Assembly: GCA_003537645.1 (NCBI GenBank)
Contig: DPRM01000092.1
Coordinates: 1-5,322 of the forward strand
Origin: Prolixibacteraceae bacterium
GTDB lineage: Bacteria; Bacteroidota; Bacteroidia; Bacteroidales; Prolixibacteraceae
Direction: 5' to 3'
Length of the DNA stretch: 5,322 nucleotides
A model generated the notes under the pieces. It was given only the letters and a program-made list of their open reading frames with translations. It was not told the origin of the DNA and did no database searches. Made by a program: the position numbers and the translations under genes. This document shows, in pieces, positions 1-5,322 of the stretch. Within the stretch, counting starts at the first letter, position 1. The number at the start of each line of letters is the position of its first letter.

Positions 1-14
1 AGTTAATTTTAAAT

Positions 15-29
15 TTCTGATTATCAGAA
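15..29. repeat. 15-bp palindrome downstream of the GIY-YIG-like gene
   Basis: The sequence TTCTGATTATCAGAA has 7-bp arms (15-21 and 23-29) around a single central base. It lies about 70 bp after the stop of the last gene in a gene-free, AT-rich edge of the window (1-96). In minus-strand RNA it could form a 6-bp hairpin followed by an A/T-rich stretch, but no clear T run follows, so a terminator is weakly supported. A protein-binding site for something left of the window is equally possible. Confidence 0.25.
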
Positions 30-96
30 CTTTTCTAATTCATTTATTTCTTCCTTGAAATTGTTGGTCAAGGTTTTTCCAAAACGGTTGCCACAA

Positions 97-435
97 TCAA
101 AAATGAACTTCTGGAAACCCTATTATTTTATCTGCCTTACAATCAGGTTGAAATAATTCTCGTAATTCTTGTTCGATAAGTATTCTTCCTTGTTGTTTTA
201 AAAAGGGAGTATAGTGAGCATAAATTGTCAATTTCCCATTACAATTTTTTAACCAACAGTCTTTTTTTGCATGATTTTCAATTCTCGTTCTCAATTTTAA
301 GCTTTCACCAAAATCTATTATAAAATATTCAGTATCCACTTTACAAACTATAGCATATATGCCTGATCTGTCTTTAATCTCATCAATTGATGCGAAAGGG
401 CCTCTAAACGAATATTTTCCTAATTTGATTGCCAT
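97..435 (-). CDS. Small GIY-YIG-like domain protein, degenerate
   Basis: A complete 112-residue protein (ATG start, TGA stop). It has the outline of a GIY-YIG domain: GIY at residues 25-27, a second strand ending in DFGES (41-45) where the family usually has YIG-x-S/T, R51 and H55 in the following helix (R..R.ENH), and glutamates E88/E90 in the later helix followed by a 'P' turn (FQP, 95-97). The domain fills nearly the whole protein, and no DNA-binding or other domain is added. GIY-YIG proteins are usually metal-dependent endonucleases. Here the YIG tyrosine is replaced, so activity is uncertain and this could be a non-catalytic relative. It starts 24 bp after the haem-binding gene and could be the last gene of that transcript, but its function does not obviously fit metal handling and its DNA is more AT-rich than the efflux genes. 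A protein of this kind could also be a separate accessory gene. The gene call is firm and the family assignment moderate. Confidence 0.7.
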   Translation of the reverse strand: MAIKLGKYSFRGPFASIDEIKDRSGIYAIVCKVDTEYFIIDFGESLKLRTRIENHAKKDCWLKNCNGKLTIYAHYTPFLKQQGRILIEQELRELFQPDCKADKIIGFPEVHF

Positions 436-459
436 ATCTTTAAATTTTGATCATCTCCC

Positions 460-915
460 TTATTGTAAACTATCCTGTAGCGCATTTAAATAATCAACAA
501 GTAATTCTTTGCTTTCCGGTGTTAAACGGGCATCGCGATGAAGCAAGGTATATGAGGGCAATGGCATTTCGCCTTGTTCAATCTGGCTTGCCATTGACTT
601 TAATTTGCTTTTTTGTTTCCTTACCGAATAGGATCCAAATTCGTTAAAATTCAGTTCAGCCTTACCTTTTTTGATATGGTTCTCCAAAAACCATCCAACG
701 GGTTGCACGTGGCTATACCAGGGATAATTGGTATTATTGCTATGGCAGTTGTAGCAGGAGGTATGCAATGTCTGCCCCACCTCATCAGGAACTTTATAAG
801 TTAGTATAAAGTCGGTTGATGGTACTTCCGAACTTTGATTGGATCTGGTGGATATAAATTGAATACCCACCAGAACAATCAAAATTGCTAACCCAATGCG
901 CTTTACCAGTTTCAT
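460..915 (-). CDS. Membrane-anchored haem-binding domain protein (Haem_bd)
   Basis: A 151-residue protein with a short basic N-terminus and a single hydrophobic anchor (about residues 5-22), so the rest should face the periplasm. A c-type haem attachment motif CYNCH is at residues 54-58 (C54, C57, H58). It sits in the setting typical of the Haem_bd family: a NCHSN-NT-YPWY stretch after the motif, then a helical part, and a GEMPLPSY segment (115-122) whose M117 is a candidate distal haem ligand. Family members are small envelope cytochromes of poorly known function, found mainly in Bacteroidota. The start codon overlaps the stop of the upstream DUF3347 gene in an ATGA (912-915), so the two are almost certainly translated together. 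Covalent haem attachment would need the cytochrome c maturation system, which is not in the window. A role in electron transfer or in redox handling of metal is inference from the neighbours. Confidence 0.88.
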   Translation of the reverse strand: MKLVKRIGLAILIVLVGIQFISTRSNQSSEVPSTDFILTYKVPDEVGQTLHTSCYNCHSNNTNYPWYSHVQPVGWFLENHIKKGKAELNFNEFGSYSVRKQKSKLKSMASQIEQGEMPLPSYTLLHRDARLTPESKELLVDYLNALQDSLQ

Positions 916-1514
916 TTTACTGAAATTTCTACAAGTACCCTACCACATTTTAACATTTTACTTCCATAAAATGGATTCTTTATCTTATCGGATGCACTCA
1001 ACCACTTGCCACCTTTGTTGTTGTTATACATCGGACAAAATAACTGATATAAGGTGCGGTCAGATCCTGTTATAACGATCATGTCTTTAAGGTCTCCTCC
1101 CAAGAGTTCAAAGTGCTCCCTTTGATGGTCAATTTTGTCGCCATTTTCCGAAATATGCTCCGCATTTTCTTTGGCATCATCCAGAATTTCTTTCAATTCT
1201 TTTTGTTTTGATGCGTCCTGGCTTGAAAGGTCAAATTTTCCAAGGGCTTCGAACAGCATTTTTCCTGAACTGGCCGCTTTCTTGCTGTTATCATCAACCA
1301 AGGCATCTTTTAAAGCGAGGTAATTATCAAGAATAGAGGTTGCCAATAGAGAGTGTTTAACCTTGATTGAAGGTATCACACGAGGTTCTTCTTTCATTTT
1401 TGGCGCCGTATTGGAATGGCTGCTTCCTGAGTGTCCCGAGCTCGAATGGTCGTGCTGGGCGCTTGCTCCCCAGCTCACTAAAGCCAGGAAAAGCATAATC
1501 ATTGTTGTTTTCAT
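912..1514 (-). CDS. Secreted His-rich DUF3347 protein, putative metal-binding
   Basis: A 200-residue protein with a clear signal peptide (residues 1-19, ending ASA before Q20). A His/Ser-rich stretch follows (HDH...GHSGSSHS, 21-34) that looks like a metal-binding tail. The main domain (about 54-197) matches DUF3347: a helical front half starting LLATSILDNYLALKDALV, then the hallmark C-terminal part with CPM (160-162), KWL (170-172), NPFYGSKM (180-187) and CG (190-191). C160, M162, M187 and C190 are plausible soft-metal ligands. DUF3347 occurs in Bacteroidota as a stand-alone periplasmic protein or attached to CusB-like adaptors, generally beside copper/silver genes; the biochemical role is not established. 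A 136-bp gap separates it from the upstream HMBD gene, so a separate promoter is possible, but I cannot point to one. It overlaps the downstream haem-binding gene by 4 bp, which implies matched production. Confidence 0.88.
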   Translation of the reverse strand: MKTTMIMLFLALVSWGASAQHDHSSSGHSGSSHSNTAPKMKEEPRVIPSIKVKHSLLATSILDNYLALKDALVDDNSKKAASSGKMLFEALGKFDLSSQDASKQKELKEILDDAKENAEHISENGDKIDHQREHFELLGGDLKDMIVITGSDRTLYQLFCPMYNNNKGGKWLSASDKIKNPFYGSKMLKCGRVLVEISVK

Positions 1515-1650
1515 TGTTTTGACATTTAAAAGAATTAAAAATTGATATTAGTGTTAGATCGGGAATCTTCATCGGAATTTCACGAACGAAGATTACTGAT
1601 TTGAATAAAATTTCTATTATTCACTTTTTTTCAAAATCGTATGGATCATT

Positions 1651-1827
1651 TTAACCAAAAAAATGATGGAAGCCATGTGGATTTGAATCTTTTATCGGAA
1701 CCAGTTTCATATTACACACCGGGCAATTTCCCGGATGGTTGAATTTTTTGTTTTCTTCACACCTCATTGGACATTGATAAACGATGTTCTTTTTTTCATG
1801 TTCAGGATATTGCTTTTTTTCGTCCAT
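1651..1827 (-). CDS. Small heavy-metal-binding domain (HMBD) protein
   Basis: A small protein of 58 residues from the ATG at 1825-1827, or 70 residues if an upstream in-frame ATG at 1861-1863 is used. I chose the inner start because the extra 12 residues are encoded by AT-rich DNA with a TGTTAAA tandem repeat and add nothing to the domain; neither start has a convincing ribosome site. The core is the Cys/Met-rich HMBD pattern YQCPM...HPGNCPVCNMKLVPI, with Cys at 19, 23, 35 and 38 and Met at 21 and 40 in the 58-residue numbering. In most relatives the first part reads CPMHPE; here it reads CPMRCEE, so a His is lost and a Cys gained. There is no signal peptide, so it is probably cytoplasmic. 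A His-containing tail (HGFHHFFG) ends the protein. Such domains usually sit at the N-terminus of copper ATPases or CusB-type adaptors; the stand-alone form is a likely metal chaperone or buffer by analogy only. Confidence 0.78.
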   Translation of the reverse strand: MDEKKQYPEHEKKNIVYQCPMRCEENKKFNHPGNCPVCNMKLVPIKDSNPHGFHHFFG

Positions 1828-1942
1828 GACCTTTTTGTTAAATGTTAAACATCTAGTATCCATCTATTAACCAAACAAACAGCGAAACAGAAAAATAAAG
1901 ATTAATACAGTTATAAAAAGACGACTTTCCTAATACCAGATT

Positions 1943-2755
1943 TTAATTAGACTCTCTACTTTGCAGGTACTTTACTGTTTCACTTGTAGTGAGAGGATTT
2001 GTCACATTTCCGGTCCTTAGGAAGAAAATTGTTCTGTTATCTTCGTTAAAGAACACAGGATGTCGGCAAGGTTCGATATAGAGCGTGCATATTTCTTTCG
2101 TTTCTAATTCATGAAAAGCCACATGGATTTTAGTACAAATATCCTTACCAAAAGCATTTGCAACCAACAGGATTATCCGTTGCTGAAAACCATCTTTATC
2201 CTTTCGCTTTAACGACCAGTAATCATTTTCAAGGCCCAATATTTCACCATTGTCGTTGACCCCGATAATTAAGGTACCTCCATTTGCATTGAGGAATCCG
2301 GCAATTGATTTTAAAATCACATCTTCCAGATTTTTATCTGTTTTTATCTGGCGGTAATCGTGGCGTAAAGAGGATTTAAATTCAACAAACTCACTTTCTC
2401 CACCGGCTATTAAACTTGGAATACTTTGCTTTAACAACTGTTTTTTCCCGTATAGCAAATATTCCCTCCTTTTAATGGATTTATAATACAAGCCAGAGCC
2501 AAGGCCTATAGCTACACCCAGTATTGAAAACGCTATCGACATAGGCATCATGTGCAGACTGAAAGAGTGTTTGAAACTTCCCAGAAAAACATTGAATAAA
2601 TCGGTCAGGTTATATTCGTTCGTGTTCAATTGGAACCAGTAAATAACCATGCTGATCGGGTGGATGATGAAATATCCGATTAGCAGTCCGATAAAACTAT
2701 GGATGATCAGTTCTTTGTTATTTTTCATGATGAACCTGGATATTACATGACGCAT
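1943..2755 (-). CDS. Membrane-anchored Schlafen/AlbA_2 domain protein
   Basis: A 270-residue protein in two parts. Residues 1-95 form a two-helix membrane module (helix 1 about 15-40, outer loop about 42-68, helix 2 about 69-92) that matches the N-terminus of the kinase encoded just upstream. The cytoplasmic part (about 118-265) is an AlbA_2/Schlafen-type domain: GESEFVEFK (119-127), a helix LKSIAGFLNANGG (148-160), the strand-turn TLIIGVNDNGEILGL (161-175), and a C-terminal FFLRTGN...LTTSETVKYL. AlbA_2 domains are often annotated as DNA-binding; the wider Schlafen fold includes RNases that use two Glu residues five apart plus an Asp. E120, E125 and D168 could be such a set, which is inference. 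The start at 2755 is supported because it puts the membrane module in the same residue numbering as the kinase; an inner ATG at 2726-2728 is the alternative. It starts 8 bp after the kinase stop, so the two are co-transcribed. Role unknown; membrane-sensed regulation of nucleic acid is a guess. Confidence 0.85.
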   Translation of the reverse strand: MRHVISRFIMKNNKELIIHSFIGLLIGYFIIHPISMVIYWFQLNTNEYNLTDLFNVFLGSFKHSFSLHMMPMSIAFSILGVAIGLGSGLYYKSIKRREYLLYGKKQLLKQSIPSLIAGGESEFVEFKSSLRHDYRQIKTDKNLEDVILKSIAGFLNANGGTLIIGVNDNGEILGLENDYWSLKRKDKDGFQQRIILLVANAFGKDICTKIHVAFHELETKEICTLYIEPCRHPVFFNEDNRTIFFLRTGNVTNPLTTSETVKYLQSRESN

Positions 2756-2763
2756 AGCTATAG

Positions 2764-3777
2764 TTATAAATTATTCACAATAGGAAACCATAATCTAATG
2801 GCAGCTCCAACGTCTGTTGACGTTCCAATTTCAATTTTCCCTTTATGGGCTTCACAAATGAGCTTTATCAGTGGAAAATCCAGACCATTGAACCCTACCA
2901 ATTGGGTTGTGCTTCTGCCTAAAAGGTTAAATGCATTCTTCTCCGTAAGACTGGAAAACCCTTCTCCGTCATTGCCAATTTCGAGAATAGTATATGACTT
3001 GGTTGAATCTTCCCAACCATCGATGGAGATATTCTTTTTGCAAAATTGCACTGTGTTCGCGAGAATATGATCCATGCACGTACCGAATAAGTCAGCATCC
3101 GCATATACAAATGTTTGTCCCTCATTTAACCGATGTGAAATACTAACTGTAAATTGATTCAGCGCAATTTTTTCATTGTATTTGCTAAGCCTAAACCTTA
3201 CCTCTTCGAGCAGGTTTATTTTATCTTTCTTCAATCTGGCGTCCTTTGTCCTTAGTTCAGTTATTTTCAAAGCCGTAAGCGAAAAGTTCTCCAGGCGGAT
3301 TACCGATGCGTCAAGCATACCAACAATATGTTTTAGTTCGCTTGAAGTGTCCATGTTTTTTATGATACTGACAAAGCCAACAATCCCATTGAGAGGCGTC
3401 CTGATCTCGTGGCTGATCAAATGAAGAAAATTAGATTTAATGTTGTCCAATTCAATCAATTCTTCGTGTTTCTCGATTAAGATTTTTTTTAACCTCAGCG
3501 ATCTGGAATAAAGCCCTGAAATAAATCCAAAGAACCCACCGATCAATGCAAAGATTATACTCATCGGTAACATGCTAGAATGAAATGAATGTTTAACCCG
3601 CATCATAAATACGTCAGCCAATAAATCGAAAGAAATAATTGAGGGATTAAACTCAAACCAATAAACAACCATGGTTATCGGATGAAACACAAAAATTGAA
3701 ATAAGTGCGCCAATTAGTGTGTGAAAAAGGATCATGTTAAAAAGCAAACCTGTTATGTCAGTTGCGATTTTCTTCAT
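2764..3777 (-). CDS. Membrane histidine kinase with degenerate ATP-binding boxes
   Basis: A 337-residue sensor kinase from the ATG at 3775-3777. Layout: two-helix membrane module (about 15-92) with a short outer loop, a helical linker (95-112) with no HAMP domain, HisKA dimerisation domain (about 113-178) with H-box SHEIRTPL and phospho-acceptor H123, then an HATPase domain (about 218-335). The N box keeps N241 (LANTVQF). The G1 box reads IGNDGEGF, with Asn (N269) where the family normally has the adenine-contacting Asp. The G2 box reads NGLDFPLI, with D300 replacing a Gly of GLGL. Catalysis may therefore be weak or the protein may be a pseudokinase. The reading frame is open upstream to a GTG at 3856-3858 (364 residues), but that start lies inside a strong hairpin and adds a tail with no counterpart in the sister protein. 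The next gene shares its membrane module. No response regulator gene is in the window. The neighbours suggest metal sensing, which is unproven. Confidence 0.88.
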   Translation of the reverse strand: MKKIATDITGLLFNMILFHTLIGALISIFVFHPITMVVYWFEFNPSIISFDLLADVFMMRVKHSFHSSMLPMSIIFALIGGFFGFISGLYSRSLRLKKILIEKHEELIELDNIKSNFLHLISHEIRTPLNGIVGFVSIIKNMDTSSELKHIVGMLDASVIRLENFSLTALKITELRTKDARLKKDKINLLEEVRFRLSKYNEKIALNQFTVSISHRLNEGQTFVYADADLFGTCMDHILANTVQFCKKNISIDGWEDSTKSYTILEIGNDGEGFSSLTEKNAFNLLGRSTTQLVGFNGLDFPLIKLICEAHKGKIEIGTSTDVGAAIRLWFPIVNNL

Positions 3778-3832
3778 TTCAATTACTTGTTTTATTGTAA
3801 ATTCCGGCTTTTCGGAAAAAATACGCTGTGTT

Positions 3833-3868
3833 AATTGATCCGATGACTGCGAGGTCACCGGATCAATT
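3833..3868 (-). terminator. 15-bp hairpin after the HMA gene, probable terminator or attenuator
   Basis: The arms 3833-3847 and 3854-3868 are complementary over 15 positions around a 6-nt loop. The only mismatch on the plus strand (A3843 with C3858) becomes a G-U wobble in minus-strand RNA, so the stem is unbroken in the direction the genes are transcribed. It begins 31 nt after the stop of the HMA protein. A run of six T (minus strand) follows about 10 nt after the stem rather than directly, so it is not a textbook intrinsic terminator; termination, attenuation or 3'-end protection are all possible. It lies 55 nt upstream of the kinase ATG. Confidence 0.6.
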
Positions 3869-3899
3869 GAAAAGAATGAGTCACTACCTGAAATATTCG

Positions 3900-4298
3900 C
3901 TATTTCATGGGCGCCATTTTCATGTCCATTTTCGCATCCTTTTTGCCATCCATCTTCATGTCAGTTTTCGCACGCTCGTATTGACAACAACCCGGCAGCT
4001 TATTGTATGCTTCATCGGTAGCCTTGTGCATTTCGGTATCGTGGCCTGCATTGGCAATGGCCATTTCCACTTTGTGGACATCGGTTTTTGAATCATCAAA
4101 AGCCAGATCCATCATTTTGGTTTCCTTGTTCCAATTGGCCGTGGCAACTCCATCAACAGCTTTTGCCGCTTTTTCAATGCGCGCTTTACACTGGTCGCAA
4201 TTTCCATAGACCTTTACTTTCTCAACTTTATTGCCTGCAAAAACTGCAACTGCCCCAAACACAATCAGGGTTACCAAGCTTAAAACTTTTGTTTTCAT
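3900..4298 (-). CDS. Secreted HMA-domain metal-binding protein with Met/Lys-rich tail
   Basis: A 132-residue protein with a signal peptide (residues 1-21, MKTK then a hydrophobic core ending VFAG), so it is probably periplasmic. Residues 28-107 form a heavy-metal-associated (HMA) domain with GNCDQC at 32-37 (C34 and C37 bind soft metals such as Cu(I) in this family) and a second cysteine pair in the LPGCCQY segment (C104, C105). The tail 111-132 is rich in Met, Lys and Asp with six methionines, a pattern common in periplasmic copper binders. The domain matches the one at the C-terminus of the upstream adaptor at 46 of 80 positions by hand count. It begins 27 bp after the adaptor stop and is very likely in the same operon. 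A role as a periplasmic metal carrier delivering to, or buffering for, the efflux pump is inferred. No ribosome site is evident, as is usual in Bacteroidota. Confidence 0.9.
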   Translation of the reverse strand: MKTKVLSLVTLIVFGAVAVFAGNKVEKVKVYGNCDQCKARIEKAAKAVDGVATANWNKETKMMDLAFDDSKTDVHKVEMAIANAGHDTEMHKATDEAYNKLPGCCQYERAKTDMKMDGKKDAKMDMKMAPMK

Positions 4299-4325
4299 AC
4301 TTTTATAAATTAAATGGTTAAACTT

Positions 4326-5322
4326 TTATTTCCGATACTTGCAGCACTCCGGAAGCCCTTTATAGGCTGCATCTGAAGCTTTAAATTTTTCGGTATCATG
4401 GCCAACTTTGGCAATGGCTTTCTGTATTTCGTCCAGGTTGGTTCTACCTCCGTCAAACTGTACATGGAGCATTTTGGTTTCGGCGCCCCATTCTGCGGAA
4501 GTTACTCCGGAAACCGACTTGGCAGCAGTTTCGATCCGGTCTTTGCACTGGTCGCAATTACCTGAAACCTTAACCATCTGATGTTCAGTTTTGGCCTTTT
4601 CCGAACCACTTCCTATGTCCATTCCTGACATATCGTTGCCAGCCGCCGGTTTCGCGTTCGCAGGAGCGCTTTGATTGCCTTCCGAATTATCATCGCCCGG
4701 CATGACCATTCCCGGCATTGAGGTTGCTTTTTTGCCTCCGGAAGGATTCATCATACTGGGTTTGCCTTCGAGTTGCGCCGCAGCATCCACGCTAAAAGCG
4801 CTTTGGGTCACAATTTCCTCACCATCGGCTAAACCATTCAAAATCACGTAGCTGTTGCCCAGTTGCGGGCCCAATTCAATTTCGCGGATCTTGAAAACAG
4901 GCTCTTCACTGTCATGTTGTTTAACATATACGATGGAGCGTTTACCAGTCCAAAGAACTGCTGAACGCGGAATAACCAATTTGTCTTTGTATTCGTTGAG
5001 ATTTGCTTTGACCAGTCCGGTTGCAAACATTTCGGGTTTTAGTTTTGCTCCGGGATTGCCGATTTCCACACGAACTTTGGCAACGCGGTTAACCGGGTCA
5101 ATCACCGGATCAATAAACCTTACGGTTCCGGAATAAGCTGAACCCGGCAATGCCTGAATAGTAAAATCTATTTTATTGCCAATTTTAAGGAAAGGGAGGT
5201 CGCTCTCATAGGCATCAAACAAGATCCAAACGCTTGATAAATCTGAAACTTCGTAAAGTACCGAGCCCTGACCGACATAGTCGCCCATACTGACACGCTT
5301 TGCCGTAACAATGCCAGAAGTG
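4326..5322 (-). CDS. RND efflux periplasmic adaptor (CusB-like) fused to C-terminal HMA domain, 5' partial
   Basis: The frame is open to the right edge of the window, so the N-terminus (signal peptide, hairpin and first half of the barrel-sandwich) is missing. The 11 codons before the internal ATG at 5286-5288 read TSGIVTAKRVS and run directly into MGDYVGQG, the usual lipoyl-like half motif. Counting from that Met: DLSSVWI (16-22) and the beta-barrel with GTVRFIDPVIDPVNRVAKVRVE (54-75), NPGAKLKPEMF (78-88) and the membrane-proximal part to about 174 are classic for CusB/HlyD-type adaptors, which link an inner-membrane RND pump to an outer-membrane channel. A linker (about 175-235) rich in Met, Gly, Ser, Pro and Ala follows (MPGMVMPG, MSGMD). 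An HMA domain with GNCDQC (243-248) and LPECCKY (312-318) ends the protein. The fused domain may load metal into the pump. The genes for the RND pump and outer-membrane channel are not in this window. Confidence 0.92.
   Translation of the reverse strand, partial: TSGIVTAKRVSMGDYVGQGSVLYEVSDLSSVWILFDAYESDLPFLKIGNKIDFTIQALPGSAYSGTVRFIDPVIDPVNRVAKVRVEIGNPGAKLKPEMFATGLVKANLNEYKDKLVIPRSAVLWTGKRSIVYVKQHDSEEPVFKIREIELGPQLGNSYVILNGLADGEEIVTQSAFSVDAAAQLEGKPSMMNPSGGKKATSMPGMVMPGDDNSEGNQSAPANAKPAAGNDMSGMDIGSGSEKAKTEHQMVKVSGNCDQCKDRIETAAKSVSGVTSAEWGAETKMLHVQFDGGRTNLDEIQKAIAKVGHDTEKFKASDAAYKGLPECCKYRK

Noticed and set aside
1564..1594. 7-bp inverted repeat AATCTTC/GAAGATT with a 17-nt spacer upstream of the DUF3347 gene
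   Set aside because: Short arms and a long spacer; it could be chance. It would only be of interest as an operator if conserved in related genomes.
1602..1623. AT-rich 7-bp hairpin followed by a T run on the plus strand, resembling a plus-strand terminator
   Set aside because: No plus-strand gene precedes it, the stem is purely A/T except one G-C pair, and such sequences are common in AT-rich gaps.
1836..1851. TGTTAAA tandem repeat upstream of the HMBD gene as a regulator site
   Set aside because: Only two 7-bp units in AT-rich DNA, without symmetry or a nearby promoter to support it.
2699..3070. Plus-strand open frame of 123 codons opposite the kinase
   Set aside because: It lies antisense to a well-supported kinase domain and its translation shows no recognisable family features.
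3778..3858. Upstream GTG start giving the kinase 27 extra residues
   Set aside because: The GTG lies inside a 15-bp hairpin arm, the extra residues match nothing in the sister protein, and the ATG at 3777 puts both membrane modules in identical numbering.
4844..5136. Open frames on both strands inside the adaptor gene
   Set aside because: They overlap the strongly conserved adaptor beta-barrel in other frames and have no independent support.

Overview
The window reads as a chromosomal or accessory segment of a Bacteroidota bacterium. The protein families (heavy-metal-binding 'CPM' proteins, DUF3347, Haem_bd, an RND adaptor with a C-terminal HMA domain), the AT-leaning composition and the scarcity of Shine-Dalgarno sequences all point that way, but genus cannot be told. 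Every gene I can support lies on the minus strand, so transcription runs from the right edge (5322) to the left edge (1).

Right part (about 3900-5322): a metal-efflux block. It holds the C-terminal part of a CusB-like RND periplasmic adaptor, cut by the window edge, with an HMA metal-binding domain fused to its C-terminus. A small secreted HMA protein with a closely related domain follows 27 bp downstream. A strong hairpin at 3833-3868 lies after this pair and probably ends or attenuates its transcript.

Middle part (1943-3777): two adjacent membrane proteins, 8 bp apart. One is a histidine kinase with degenerate ATP-binding boxes. The other carries a Schlafen/AlbA_2 domain. Both start with the same two-helix membrane module, aligned without gaps and in identical residue numbering from residue 1, with conserved His and Met residues at the outer side of helix 2. 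No response regulator is visible. This pair is the most unusual thing in the window: it looks like a duplicated membrane sensor attached to two different outputs, next to copper-type resistance genes.

Left part (97-1863): a small heavy-metal-binding-domain protein, a secreted His-rich DUF3347 protein, a membrane-anchored c-type haem-binding protein translationally coupled to it by an ATGA overlap, and a small degenerate GIY-YIG-like protein of unknown role.

Taken together the window looks like a metal (most likely Cu/Ag) handling island: envelope metal binding and efflux, with a putative membrane sensing pair inside it. The metal identity and the sensing role are inferred from families, neighbours and ligand-type residues, not shown directly. 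There is no gene-free stretch over 300 bases; the longest gap is 1515-1650. I saw no RNA genes, insertion sequences or CRISPR arrays, and no convincing Bacteroidota-type promoter (TAnnTTTG) upstream of the genes.
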